Below are positions 12,082-23,215 of a stretch of DNA of 64,000 nucleotides, piece after piece. Under the pieces are notes generated by a model. That model saw only the letters and a program-made list of their open reading frames with translations, did no database searches and was not told where the DNA came from. The DNA is from Nectonema munidae (taxonomy: Eukaryota; Nematomorpha; Nectonematoida; Nectonematidae), in NCBI GenBank assembly GCA_030549495.1, contig JAUIRK010000763.1, positions 248,001 to 312,000 on the forward strand, given 5' to 3'. Both the position numbers and the translations under genes were made by a program. How positions within the stretch are numbered: position 1 is the first letter of the stretch; every line of letters begins with the position of its first letter.

Positions 12082-14112
12082 AGTTTACATTTGTATTTTA
12101 CAAACAAAACATTTTTTATTTGTACAGGTCTGATCATATTTATTTAACAAAAACATTTGTAGTGTATTCTTGAAATATCTCAAAGACTTTTCTATTCCGA
12201 ATTTCAAAAGAAATTTATTCCAGTTTTTTATTATTCTATGTCTTAAGGAATTTTTCGTAGAGACAAGCTTAGTCCTTATTATTGGTAAACTACTAGAATT
12301 TCTAAGACAATAATTCTTAGATCCACTATTGATTGCTATCCATGGACTGAATATTGTAGGCAAAGTATTCGAAAAGAGCTTGTATGTAAAATTGAGATTT
12401 GCATATAGTATATATCTTTTAATTTCAATAAATTGTTTTGCATGAAAAAGAGAGATGTATGACTTAATGAGGGCTGATTATATACTAACCTTATTGACTT
12501 TTTCTGAAGTTGAAACAGTTTGGTAATGTCACTGTATCCCCAATTTATAATACTGTAGTAACAGTGCGGTAAAAACAAACTTTTATATATTACCAGCTTC
12601 GAATGTGTAGGCAATTCATTTTTATACTTTTTCATAATGCCGTTTATAGAGCATAGCTTAGTTTCCAAAAAACTTATATAAGTTTTCCAATTCAAATAAC
12701 GATTTATTCTCAAGCCTAGTAGAATTCCTCAACAATTTCAATTTTATTTTTACATTCAATTTTTTTTTTCTTATTTGAAAAAAACATAGCTTTTGTTTTA
12801 TTACCATTTACTTGGAGAAAATTTGCTCTACACCAATCTAAAACTGGATTAATAACTTGATCAATATAGCAACATTATGGGCTCAGTTCTGATAGAGGAA
12901 CTATAGCAGTGATGTCATCTACAAACATTAAAAACTTAGTTTTTTCATTACACATAGGAAGATCATTTATGAACAGGGAAAACAGTAATGGGGCAAGTAT
13001 ACCACCTTGAGGTACGCCATTAAAAATAATACTCTCGTTCGAGAAAACTCCAACAACTTCGACCCGCTGACGACGTAAAGTTAGGTAAGAAGATAAGAGA
13101 TTCATTGTCTGTGAGGAGAATCCAAGGTACTGTAACTTATCTATCAATATTTTATGCGACACACAATCAAAAGCTTTAGATAGATCAACAAATATGGCTA
13201 AAGCTTCATCAGATCTATCTAGTAGAGTAGAAACTTCGTTTAAAAAATATGAATGGAGATATGTTGACGAATAATTGGGTCTAAATGCAAATTGACAACT
13301 ATATAAAATGTCATTCTGATATATGTAGGAAATATCTGATCATAAAGTAACCTTTCGAAGATTTTCGACAGAAATGTTATTATACTGATGGGTCTATAAT
13401 TTTCACAAATAGATCTTTGATCTTTTTTGTAAATTGGTAAAACCTTTGAAAGCTTATAAAATCAGGGAATATTTGGTGTTCAATACAGGAATTGAACAAT
13501 ATAACTAAATATTTTTTGATTACTTCAAAAATTAGTATAACATTTAAAATTGAAAGTCCGTATATGTCTTTTGTTGATTTTGATTTGATATTACTTAAGG
13601 CTATCATAACATCTTCTTGAGTTACTTTATTGAAACTAAAAGTAGAACTTGCTTTTTTTAAAAAAGTTTTATACAGTTTCAAATTTTCATCAGTGTTGAC
13701 TATACCTGATTTAGTAAATACATTGTTGAATTCATCAGCTATGGATTTTTTATCAGTGACCAGTTTATCATTTTGCAAAATTTGTATAGTTTTGATTATT
13801 TTCGGTTTCATCAATTTGTTAAGCATCTTCCAAGTTTCTGTTTGAGATTGCGTATCATTAAATATAGACAAATAGTATTTTTGCTTCAATTCTTTTATTA
13901 CTTTTTTAATTTTATTTCTATAGAGTAGAAAGTTTTGTTTTAGAGTAATGTTTAAAGGGATGCTTTTTTAATTTTCTAAAAATAGTATCTCTTACTTTTA
14001 TCAAATTTATTGCTTCAAAACTTATCCAACTTTTCCGCTTGGTTTTGTATTTAGAATTATGATAATTTATTTTAGTTATAAGGTTTCTTATTATCCAAAT
14101 AAAACAATACAC
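12082..14112 (-). pseudogene. LINE reverse transcriptase, jockey/CR1-like, 5' truncated
   Basis: Minus-strand blocks in order: linker with KTKRKSWISFEAINLI (14112-13918), QSQTETWKMLNKLMKP and FNNVFTKSGI (13889-13380), the RT palm with LDRSDEALAIFVDLSKAF (around 13200) and KILIDKLQYLGFSSQ, FNGVPQGGILAPLLFSLFIN (13020) and FLMFVDDITAI (12920). The thumb follows with LFLPHCYYSIINWGYSDI (12560) and the tail with RIIKNWNKFLLKFG (12200), ending at 12085. FVDD stands where the family has FADD. The element is broken by several stops and frame changes and lacks the endonuclease. It shares thumb and tail patterns with the copy at 7.1-8.8 kb, so both are probably the same broad family, in the same orientation, on either side of TRMT11. 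Confidence 0.88.
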
Positions 14113-15903
14113 TTGTAACTTATTTTCCTTAGATTTCTAAGTAAGTCTTTCAAGCTTTCTGAAAGCTTCTGCTCCAATGATGCCTGTGGAAAATAAAATG
14201 CGTAATTAAAAATCTTGAAAACGCGGACAACGTAATGGAAGTGGTAGCCTACGCTATGTTATGTTTCGAAATTAGAAATTGAAAAAATACAGTTCGAAAT
14301 TACAAACTAAATATCGAACTAATCCTCTTCTTTATCTTTTCTAATCCAAATAACTCGTGAAAACTGTTTTTTGATGTTATAAAAATATACAATTAAATTT
14401 ATTATTTAATTTTATTTTTTGTCGGACTGATCCCAATGATTTTCCAAAGAGTATCGGAAGCATTTATTCCCAAAGTAAAAACCCCCAAGCGAATCTTGCT
14501 CAGTCGATAACATTTTTAGATTTGGATCTTTTTTTCCAAAATTTCGATACTTTTTTTTAAATACCGCATTTTTTATTTCGATACTAATTTACGCCACTAA
14601 AAATGTGAAGTTAAAAATACGAAATTTGTTTTCCAACCTAAACGCAGGCCATCACTCGGATGGAGCTCGTTATATACTTGGTTACTTACGTATTTAATGA
14701 GTTAGATCAGTGCTCTTCAACTTTTTTGTATTCTATCCACCCTAAATCGCCACTTGCTTTTTCTCTTCATAAATATGTTTAAATTCGAATTCTAACTGTT
14801 TTTAATGATTTTAATCTTGTAAATAAAAATGCTTAAACAAGTAGAAATGCTAACATTTCATTTCCCTAGTTATATACACATTCCAAATATTTCATATACG
14901 GTTGATTGATCAATGCAAGAGACAATTAGACATCAGAAGAAATTTTTATCCTCGAAACAAAAATAATAGATAATGTGGAAAAATTCGGTATTTCCGAACA
15001 CAAACTTTTCCCTTCAAGAAACAAGATAGGAATTTATTATTATTATTGTCAGCCATCAGTGGCTTGGTTGATGTTACAATCTGTTTGCATTCAGCAAACC
15101 TACCACTGAACTTCTCAACTAAAACTTCTATTGCACAAAATTGGCTAAATTATATGCCCTCAAACTTTGTGACTTTTCCTAAAATCGTTAGCTGCATATC
15201 TTGTGCTATTTTCACGATAGTTGAATGCCCCCCCCCCTCATGCCAAAATCTGTCAATCAAAACCAAATGTTCATTTCTTCCAACAAAATTAATTTTTTAA
15301 AACAATATTGTCCATGTTTTTCATTTCTATACTCCTTTTTGGACATTGCAGTGTAAAAATGGTGTGAAAATGTCAATCGAATTGGTAAAAATAAGTTTTT
15401 TTCGAAAAAAACATTTTTCAGGTTTTTTCTTATAATTGTTATTTATTATAGTACACATATTTGAGTATGAGAGAATTAAGGAAATTGAAGGCACATTGAA
15501 ATTAGAACACATGGTCATAAGAAAAAATAAAATAGTAACTCGTTTAATAAAATACTTTTACATTTTCAATGTAGTAGTCCTTTGAGGAGCTATATAGTTT
15601 TAAGAAACAAGTATGTAACTTGTCTACACGGAAGATATACCATTTTCCAATGAACTTGGAGATGGTGTAAAAATCTTGTATTGAGATTTTCAAAAAATAT
15701 TTTCACCGTGAAGAAGAAGAAGCTCCTTCATTGCGAATCAAAAATCTTTAAACCTTTATCTTATTAATTAATATTTTAATCATCAATTGGCTAAAAAGGG
15801 ATATGAAAGCAGGGTTGTAGAGCCGGAATCGGGGGGGGTTGAACCTTTTGAGAAGGATTCGGAGAGGACTCCGATTTCATAAATAGTTATATTCATATAT
15901 GAA
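14113..15903. other. Intergenic with repeat relics
   Basis: No gene seen. A lone hAT-like end CAGTGCTCTTCAACTT lies at 14708. At about 15810-15880 there is a GGTTGTAGAGCCGGAATCGG block with a G run and GGACTCCGATT. This resembles the GGTTGCGGAATTGGAACCGG block at 25323, so the two may be decayed copies of one CGGAGTC-rich repeat. A C run lies at about 15226-15238. Confidence 0.35.
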
Positions 15904-16135
15904 GAAAAAATCAAAGTTTTTAACTTTTATTTGGTACTAAAAGGAGTAGTATTGTAGCAAATATTTTAACAGACTCAATCTGTCTTCTACAGTGCGTTAA
16001 AAATGAGTTTAAAAATTACTCATGAGTTTAACTCATTTTTAACGCACTGAAGAAGACAGATTGAGTCTGTTGAAATATTTGCTACAATATTACTCCTTTT
16101 AGTACCAAATAAAAGTTAAAAACTTTGATTTTTTC
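15904..16135. repeat. Long foldback palindrome (MITE-like)
   Basis: A 232-base, almost perfect inverted repeat centred on ACTCATGAGT at about 16017-16026. The arms start with GAAAAAATCAAAG and run through TTTGGTACTAAAAGGAGTA, AACAGACTCAATCTGTCTTC and TGCGTTAAAAATGAG to the centre, with only a few small differences between arms. There is essentially no loop. It could be a foldback MITE or a head-to-head duplication. No clear target duplication is visible. Confidence 0.85.
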
Positions 16136-16792
16136 ATTATTCACTATATACACAATGGAGTTTTCCTTATCCTACATATATTCATATATGTTAGATTAAA
16201 AAATATATTCAAATACGCTTTTTTTAGTGTGCAACTGTCTTTAAAAGCATCAAGATGCTTGAGAATGATTTTATGTATCCAATGACAGGAAATTACACAC
16301 TACATCACAATGGTAGATGTTCACTTCTATATAGAAGCCATCGGTTAGGGGTCTCACATACTTCTAACTTATAAAATTATGCACAACTAAAAAAGAATAA
16401 GTCAAAGTGTAAGAGGAAATGTATACAGATAGCACATATAGGGAGAGGAGAGAAAGGCTCAATAAGACAACAGAGTCCTGCAACCATGCCTGAGTGCTGC
16501 AAGTGACCTAAACCAAAACTATGATAGCATATTGCTGCCATTATATTTCAACACATACCAACTCGACATATATGATCTTCATTCACGACAAACTCATGCT
16601 TATTATGTTGTAAGCAAATATACATACACTGCTTCTAACTCCTTCCATCTTTCAATAGCTTGACAGATATTATCTCTATCTTCTTCCTGTTGTTTTATCC
16701 AACAAAACATTTTGTAAATTTCCTAACTAACGTTCTTTCAAACTTTCATTCTTTTCATCAACCTCTCTGAAGCCTTTTACATATGTATGCGT
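16136..16792. other. Intergenic, nothing recognised
   Basis: Mixed-composition DNA without a convincing ORF or repeat end. The TCTTCATATATG-like strings beside the palindrome suggest that the repeat may extend slightly, but I cannot align them well. Confidence 0.35.
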
Positions 16793-16925
16793 ATATTTTT
16801 GCCTATATTTTTTAATTCTTGAAAAACTTGTTTTATAATAAGAAATTTTATTATAAGAATGATAATATTTTTGCCTATATTTTTTAGTTCTTGAAAAGCT
16901 TTTTTTATTTAATATAAGAAGTTTA
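16793..16925. repeat. Tandem duplication, period about 72
   Basis: ATATTTTTGCCTATATTTTT starts at 16793 and recurs at 16865, followed in both cases by a TTCTTGAAAA block and an AT-rich tail. The minus-strand open frame over it (16727-16939) is repetitive for this reason and is not treated as a gene. Confidence 0.7.
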
Positions 16926-16955
16926 ATCTTTTTTTGCACTATATGTCATAAAAAA

Positions 16956-17711
16956 ATGAAATGTACTTTTTGTCCTTTCTTTTGCAACGACAACTTTGAT
17001 CTTGTCCATCACATCATTAATGTAAGTAAGCTTTTCTAGTTCAATATCTACTTTTTAAAAACTTATAATTTTTAGATCGAGAAAGAGTTTTTTCTGATGA
17101 AACCAGAACTCGACTGGGATTCTTTAAGTGAAGAGCTTTTGTATTGAGAAACTAGAAAAAATTTATTCAAAAGAATTGAATGTAATATACTCTTCCATGG
17201 AAAAAAATATTATTTTTTATATTAAGGTAAAGGAGGTCTCAACAAAAGATGAAAATTTTAAAAATTATATTCTTTTGAAGTACTTAATTGATGTGACCAA
17301 AATGAAGAATCAAAAAGGCTTTATCCATGAAATAATAAATGAAAATGAGGTAATTTTCTTTATCAGATTTTTCTAATTTTAAATCTTTCTTTGTTTTGGA
17401 ATGATGAATGTAGTCTAATCAGTGTAGGATGTCCTCCAAAATTACTACTTATTACTTGTAACAATGAAGTAAAATCAACGAAAATTGTTGCTGACGGTTT
17501 AACTTTCGCATTGAATAAAGACTTGAAAAAAACAATGATTACATTAATGATGTTTTATTACGTGTTTGATTTAAACTACCCAAAGAATTTTCAGTTTCTT
17601 GGATTCCTACAAGAAATTCTACTAAAAGACAAAGCACCCTACTACAAAAGCACAAGTCTAATAAAATTAGAAAAAAAATACAATGAAGCTGCAGATATCT
17701 ATGTTACATGA
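16956..17711 (+). pseudogene. Decayed C2H2-finger gene of unrecognised multicopy type
   Basis: The first block (ATG at 16956 to 17021) reads MKCTFCPFFCNDNFDLVHHI, a C2H2-like finger. It is followed by GTAAGT at 17022 and an acceptor TTTTTAG ending at 17075, a 54-base intron that keeps the frame. The next block starts IEKEFFLMKPELDWDSLSEE and meets a stop at 17145. A one-base frame change leads into the open frame to about 17350 (KLEKIYSKELNVIYSSMEKN, YLIDVTKMKNQKGFIHEI). A third open block (to 17711) contains FWNDECSLISVGCPPKLLL and TLMMFYYVFDLNYPKNFQFL. The MMFYYVFDLxYP pattern resembles the C-terminus of uncharacterised multicopy animal proteins that carry N-terminal C2H2 fingers. I infer one gene broken by at least one frameshift, but I cannot name its function. 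Confidence 0.5.
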
Positions 17712-17930
17712 TTCATATAAACTTTTCTTCTTGTTTTAAACGAATTTGATTTTGGCAATAATTAGTTTTTTTCAATAAATTTTTTTTAAATTTTATTTAT
17801 ATTTGAACTTCAAGTGAGTCTCATTGCAATTTCATGAAGATTGTTAAAACAGACCAAATGTTTTGGTAGGTAGTTCTAATGCTTTCAATATACTGATTAT
17901 TGAATGAAAACTTTTAAATTCCAATCTAAA
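17712..17930. other. Non-coding spacer
   Basis: A+T-rich DNA downstream of the decayed gene. A possible polyadenylation signal AATAAA occurs at about 17776. Nothing else was recognised. Confidence 0.35.
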
Positions 17931-18085
17931 CATGTTTAGAGATTACGCGTGAAAAACTGTCTTTTTATGTGTTTAGATTCTAAATGCTTTCACAGTGTGA
18001 ACACGTTTAGAGTTTACGCGTAAAAAAACTAACATTTTTTGTGTTTAGAATTGTGTTTAGATTCTAAATGCTGTTTTTACAGTGT
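17931..18085. repeat. Two-unit tandem repeat, 70-85 bases
   Basis: Each unit runs from a CGTTTAGAG/TGTTTAGAG start through TTACGCGTRAAAAA, GTGTTTAGATTCTAAATGCT and CACAGTGT/TACAGTGT. The second unit (18001-18085) carries a small internal duplication of GTGTTTAGA. Units also contain the short palindrome TCTAAACATGTTTAGA. No coding content. Confidence 0.7.
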
Positions 18086-18814
18086 AGGTGAAGACACAGC
18101 TATTCTCAAAATTTATTATAAATGTGAATCGAATTTGACAAATTTTTTCCTTCGGTGTGGATGAGAGAGCATTTTAAATGATAAAGGTGAAAACTTTTTC
18201 TAATTGAAAAAAAGAGGATTATGAATGATTTCCTCAAGAAAAGGAATTTTGAAACAGGGTTGGTAGCAAACATTCAGAGTGATATTTATTGCTATTCGTA
18301 TCATCTTATACTACAACACAACATATGCTAAAAATATCACGGATCAACAAAGATTCTCTTCAATGGAAAATTTTGAAATCGCTTAAATTCTGAGCTAAAT
18401 AAATCTCTGAAAAATGTTTTTCAAACATATTTGGCATAAAATAAATCTCTAATGAAAATAGAGCTACTAGGATAAGGTTAGAATGAAGAGCAAGATTAGA
18501 TACCATATGAAGTATAGGAGAAATTAAGTATAGAATTAAAGCTGATAGCGAATTTGTAAGCAAAACAATAGAGGTCGGATTGAGATATATAGCTCAAAGC
18601 TCTCTCTTAATGAAGGGTTAAACTTTCGTTTAATTAGAAATCAAAACAAGGAGGATTAAAAATGCTCAGCTTAGTTAGAGTAGCACCCAGTAATATTTTT
18701 ACCATGTCATTTTACGACGATTTTATAAAAATTTTATTGCTGAATTTATTATTTTAATGGATGAGGCGAAGTCGGTGTATTTCATTTAAGTAAATAGAAA
18801 ATGAACACTAAACT
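18086..18814. other. Intergenic, no gene seen
   Basis: A minus-strand open frame at 18360-18563 has no recognisable character. No repeat ends were identified. Confidence 0.35.
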
Positions 18815-19039
18815 CAAGGTTGTATTGTCTCAACTTTTCAAAATTAAAATATTCACGTTTGAAATTTTCGACCTTTGCGGTCTTTATCAAGAAATATGAT
18901 TCGAGAAAGTAGTAAAAAGTTAATCAAATCTTTTTTCTACTTTATCGTATCATATTTCTTGATAAAGACCGCAAAGGTCAAAAATGTGAAACTTCAATAA
19001 AAAGTTTTCATTTTGAAAAGTCGAGACAATTCAACCTTG
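18815..19039. repeat. Foldback MITE-like inverted repeat
   Basis: The 225-base stretch begins CAAGGTTGTATTGTCTC and ends with its near complement GAGACAATTCAACCTTG. The arms continue through AACTTTTCAAAAT..., a divergent patch, then GACCTTTGCGGTCTTTATCA and AAGAAATATGAT before a central loop of about 45 bases. Arms are roughly 85-90 bases with a few indels. No target duplication is evident. Confidence 0.82.
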
Positions 19040-19705
19040 TTTTTATATTATAAAATATAACTCATCTAAAAATTTTATGAGAAATAAAGATTTATAAATT
19101 TAAATGTTATGAGCTTTTAAGAAACATGATTTCAGGTTGCTTTGAGTAGAAATTTGCTTCCATTCTTATTTATGAGATTGATAAAATCATTTTTATATCA
19201 AGAAAGAAAGTTATTTTTATAAATTGGGCTTAAATATATAAAAGTCAATATAGTGGCAAATTAACTAAATATATAACCATTTAACCACATTGAAATTTCG
19301 CATTCATTACCTGTTTATATATTGACAAAAATAGCGCCGTGATGAAATAGAAAAAGGTTGATTTGCTAAATCGCATGAAAATTATTCAAAAATCTTAAAA
19401 AAAAAAACTGACCACAAATTAAGCAAAGTTAAACAGTAACCGTAATTTAAATCTAGAGTGAAAAAAAATATTTTGAGAATCAAATTGAGTATGTTCGCTT
19501 TGCTGCGTATTTAATAAGTTTATTTTAAAATAATGAAAGTACTTGTTAAGTCACCTGTTAAAGATATTTACTGACAGGTAAAATATTTTGGGCGAATTAA
19601 TCACCAAAATTGGTTTATTCAATAAATTAAGGCAATATTAAGCCAGAAATGTGGAATTTATAATATATTTTCAAGTTTATATTTGGCATTGTTTGACAGG
19701 TTTGA
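19040..19705. other. Intergenic, no gene seen
   Basis: A+T-rich sequence without coding signal. It separates the foldback repeat from the hAT relic to the right. Confidence 0.35.
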
Positions 19706-20960
19706 TTAACTTTTTAGTAGGTTTGGTTGATAAAAAGTGGGTCCACGCGATAATTTTGTAACACTTTTTAATATTTCAAGAAATCGAGGCATCAAGCGAT
19801 TTTCTAGTCCGCATCTCAAAATTATCTTAGTCCTGATTAAAACTAAGGATGAGAAAAAGGCCTCAAAATCAGAAAAACCTTTCCTTTCCACATTTGTTTT
19901 CCACTTCTTCATCTTAAGTTTGAATCCATTTATTTTGCTACACTTGAGAAAATATCCTTCATCGGCCTTGCTGACTGATGTTTGGCCTGTTCATGTTATC
20001 AAAGATCCGTGCCATGTAATAAAGCTTTGCCAACCAAAAAGTCTCCTAAAACGTGACCGCTATGAAATTGGATTCTGCAGTAAAGTAGACACAGAGTTGC
20101 TCTCTCAGCGCTAACACACGATTGAGAAACTTTCTTCGGGATAGCGAACTCACTTCAGTGCAAAGAAGAATTTTAGTGAAATTAGCTTTCATATCCTTAC
20201 ATAAGTGATTATCCTACGCTTTTTTGCATAAATACAATTTTGATAATATCATCAGTAAGTAGCTCAATATCATTTTTCAAATTAGAATTATTTTTATTAG
20301 TATCATTCAATCGTTTTGTTAATGAAGTCTCCCTGTGAATCACAAAGGAATTACAATACTAGGAACTCATTCAGTTTGTCAAAAATGTTCTATGTTGTAG
20401 TTTCAACCCGCAGCAGAAGGCAACATAAAGTGTGGTCAACTATCGTTTTGTTTTAACTTCTAATTCAGGAAACCGGCATTAAACAATTGGCCTTCTCTTT
20501 CTATATCTGAATTTTCGTTCAGTTGAATACAAAAAGAAAAGGCTTGATGCAATTTTCGAACGATTCGTCCCTTCACATTATCACCTAACATCACAGTTCG
20601 GTGATTTGTTGTAGTATCTGGGAATTTGACCTTCTTTTTCCCTCAATGTATAAGATTAGCTGCTACTTTACGGCATACCCTCACATTTCCAAGTAGGGTT
20701 CAACCTTGTTTTTTCTCCAAAATTATATGCATCATCATATCAGAGAGAAAAATGAAGACTTCACTTTTAAATGATGATTGTTGCTTCCAGTATATTTCCA
20801 AAAGTTGTCTCAAAGAATTGCCTTGATTTTTTTAATGTTCAAAGTACGTAGTCATTTTCATTTAGTGGTCGATAAAATCTAAATACAATAGGGTCATCAT
20901 TCCATAATTTTTGTCGTTTCTTATGTAGCGAAGATTCATACGTTCTGGAAGTATGTTTGA
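19706..20960 (-). pseudogene. hAT transposase relic (ZBED5-like)
   Basis: Minus-strand pieces appear in the order expected of ZBED5/SCAND3-type hAT transposases, but across all frames. Near 20930-20840 is a block LRYIRNDKNYGMMTLLYLDF at the N-terminal BED region. Around 20560-20500 come NVKGRIVRKLHQAFSFCIQL and NENSDI, matching the family's FxIQLDEStD first catalytic block. Around 20150-20060 comes SLSRRKFLNRVLALREQL, matching the hallmark EVRWLSRGxVLxRVxELR. KLYYMARIFDNMN (about 20020) matches LAYLADIFDxLN. MKKWKTNVERKGFSDFEAFF follows at 19912-19850. Stops and frame changes are numerous. The C-terminal dimerisation part is weak. Plus-strand ORF 19737-20114 is its antisense shadow. No terminal repeats were found. 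Confidence 0.7.
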
Positions 20961-22904
20961 CTTTGCGAAATCCTGATAAGCAGCCATAATGGATGGGCCT
21001 TGATTATGTAATAAAATTGCTTGTTCATTGAATCATTAAAAAAAATTATTAATAATTTTGAAAGATTTTTATCTGAAAGTAAAAAAAACTAAATAAAAAA
21101 TACCTGATCTTACTAACCAACCAAATACTTACTTATTAAACTAATTAACAAACGAAATAACTTAATAATTAAGAAAATTAACCAACTAACTATATTTAAT
21201 AACTAACACAACAACTAAGTGATGTACTACGTAAGTATTTAACCGTCAAGCTTACCTAACCATTTAACCCTCAAACTTACACGTTCTCTCACTCAAGAAA
21301 TTATTTTGGAAATACAAAAAAATAATTAACTTTAAGCTAATCACATATATGAGAGGATAATATCATATATGAGAGGATAATTAAGCGCATAAGATATATG
21401 AGGAAGTTGAGAAGACTTGCAAGTTAAAGAAATTCACGTCTCACTTGGAAAAAAAATAAATACTGCTTTATAATCAGCAAAATGTAACATTACAAATGCG
21501 TTTTTGAAACTGGAAAATCAACAAAAAAGCTTCGGAATGAAAAATAGTAGTACAGAATTGCAGAGAGTATCAAATTTTTCAAACAATTGCACCATGTGGC
21601 AAGACTGAAAAACCGACCTGTCCCAAAAATGAAAGAAAAGTTTCCTCAATAAAAAGTTATTTTACGCATCAAAAGATAAACATCTAGAGTAAGGATTAAA
21701 AGAAAGTTATGTTTAGTTGAAAGAGAGGATCAAATTGAAGAGAAAAAGTGATGTGATAGAAATAAAATAAACAATGTTTGTGTTAGGTAAAACATTTGGC
21801 AGTAATGAAAACATCGCGAAAGTCAGCATTCGTCTCACGAAATTTTGTTACACCCGCAATCTATCCACATTAATTGCGTGATTTGGAAATACAACGGTGG
21901 CAGCATAGCGCATAGCTGATCATCTGAAGTTCGGAATAGAGATGAAAAGTAAATAAAGAAAGAGTATGAATAAAAGTTCACTCTTCCTTGGTCAAGTCAA
22001 CTTTTGTTTTCAAGTAGCACTTCTAAAACAGGTGAATAATCTTATTGTATAAAAGCTTTGTAAAACAAGTTCACTTTATTACGTCAACAAAAGGCAACTT
22101 TTAATTGATTCGTCCTTTTTGAAAGGAATCTAGATTTTGTAAAAATTTCACAAATTTAACAAACTAAAAGCACGTGTTCAACAGTTTTGAAATCGCGTTT
22201 ATATTTTGAAGAGTTCACAAATAAACCAAACAATGGGTTCTACGATTTTATAATAATTTCTATAGAATATTTTAGGTATAGATAAAAATTTCCAACTTTT
22301 CCATTGTCGACCATAAATTGATTCCCCTAATTAATGATCTCATAAAAGAACTCGGAATAAAAGCAAAAAAATTATCGTTAATAAATGAGGCCCTCAGCTA
22401 AGAAATTTCAACTTGTAAACCAGAGCTATTTCGCCTGTCTTGTTTCGAATTTTTTCACAATTGCTTCTAGAAAGTTATAGCACATTTTATAGGAGCAAAT
22501 GAATAGATAGTAAATACAATAAGGAAACAACTTTTTAACACTTTAAGTAGAAATTAAAAGCAAAATGAAGGAGGTAGCTTAGCTTGGTTCTTAATGTACT
22601 GTTATGAAAACTTGGGGAAGTGAATAAAGTTGTGGAAAAATTTAAAAGAGGAGATCTTTTTGTTAAGAATGGAAAATTGATAATAAAGAATTATTGCAAG
22701 ATGTTTTACTTTTCATATTATGCTGAAAATCTACAAAAATATTTGGAAAAACAGATATTCAAGCTTTATTGTGAAAGATGTGTGAATGGAGCGATGAATC
22801 AATGAAAACATTCAAAAGAACTATACTGTAAAATATTTCATGATCTCTCGGAATGTTAATATAAATAAAAGATTTTTTTACGAATAAACTCAAATTTTAA
22901 AGTC
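20961..22904. other. Intergenic, nothing recognised
   Basis: Long A+T-rich tract. Between 21110 and 21260 it is rich in TTAAC/AACTAAC-type short motifs. At about 21341-21378 ATATATGAGAGGATAAT is repeated twice in tandem. The open frame at 22620-22805 (+) has no recognisable features. Confidence 0.4.
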
Positions 22905-23215
22905 GTTATGTCAATTTTTCCGTAACCGAAATTTGGCTGAATTGACATTTCATTGAAAGGACGTTTTGCTGAATGGAAATTTCAAAGAAGTGTACATACA
23001 ATTTGGCAATTTTTCTGGACGTTGCTTTACTTCCAGTAAGTTTGCATAACCTTGTGCTCTATACAAAAATGCGGCTTCATTTTTTTCTTTTATTATTCAT
23101 AACTTAAATACACTAATTATGTGATGAAAAGTCAAATGGTCCATTTATCAAAATATCCATTTGGCACAAAATGTCCGATTACCAATATTTCATATATTTA
23201 AAAGTCAACTTGTGT
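22905..23215. repeat. Degenerate MITE-like repeat
   Basis: The left part has GGCTGAATTGACATTTC and TGCTGAATGGAAATTTC. The right part has, in inverse orientation, GTCAAATGGTCCATTT and AAAATATCCATTTGGCAC. Repeated 'gcYgaatggacattt'-like motifs in head-to-head halves are typical of a class of animal MITEs. Ends and target duplication are not clear. Confidence 0.4.

Noticed and set aside
19737-20114. 125-codon plus-strand ORF
   Set aside because: It is antisense to the ZBED5-like hAT transposase blocks on the minus strand.
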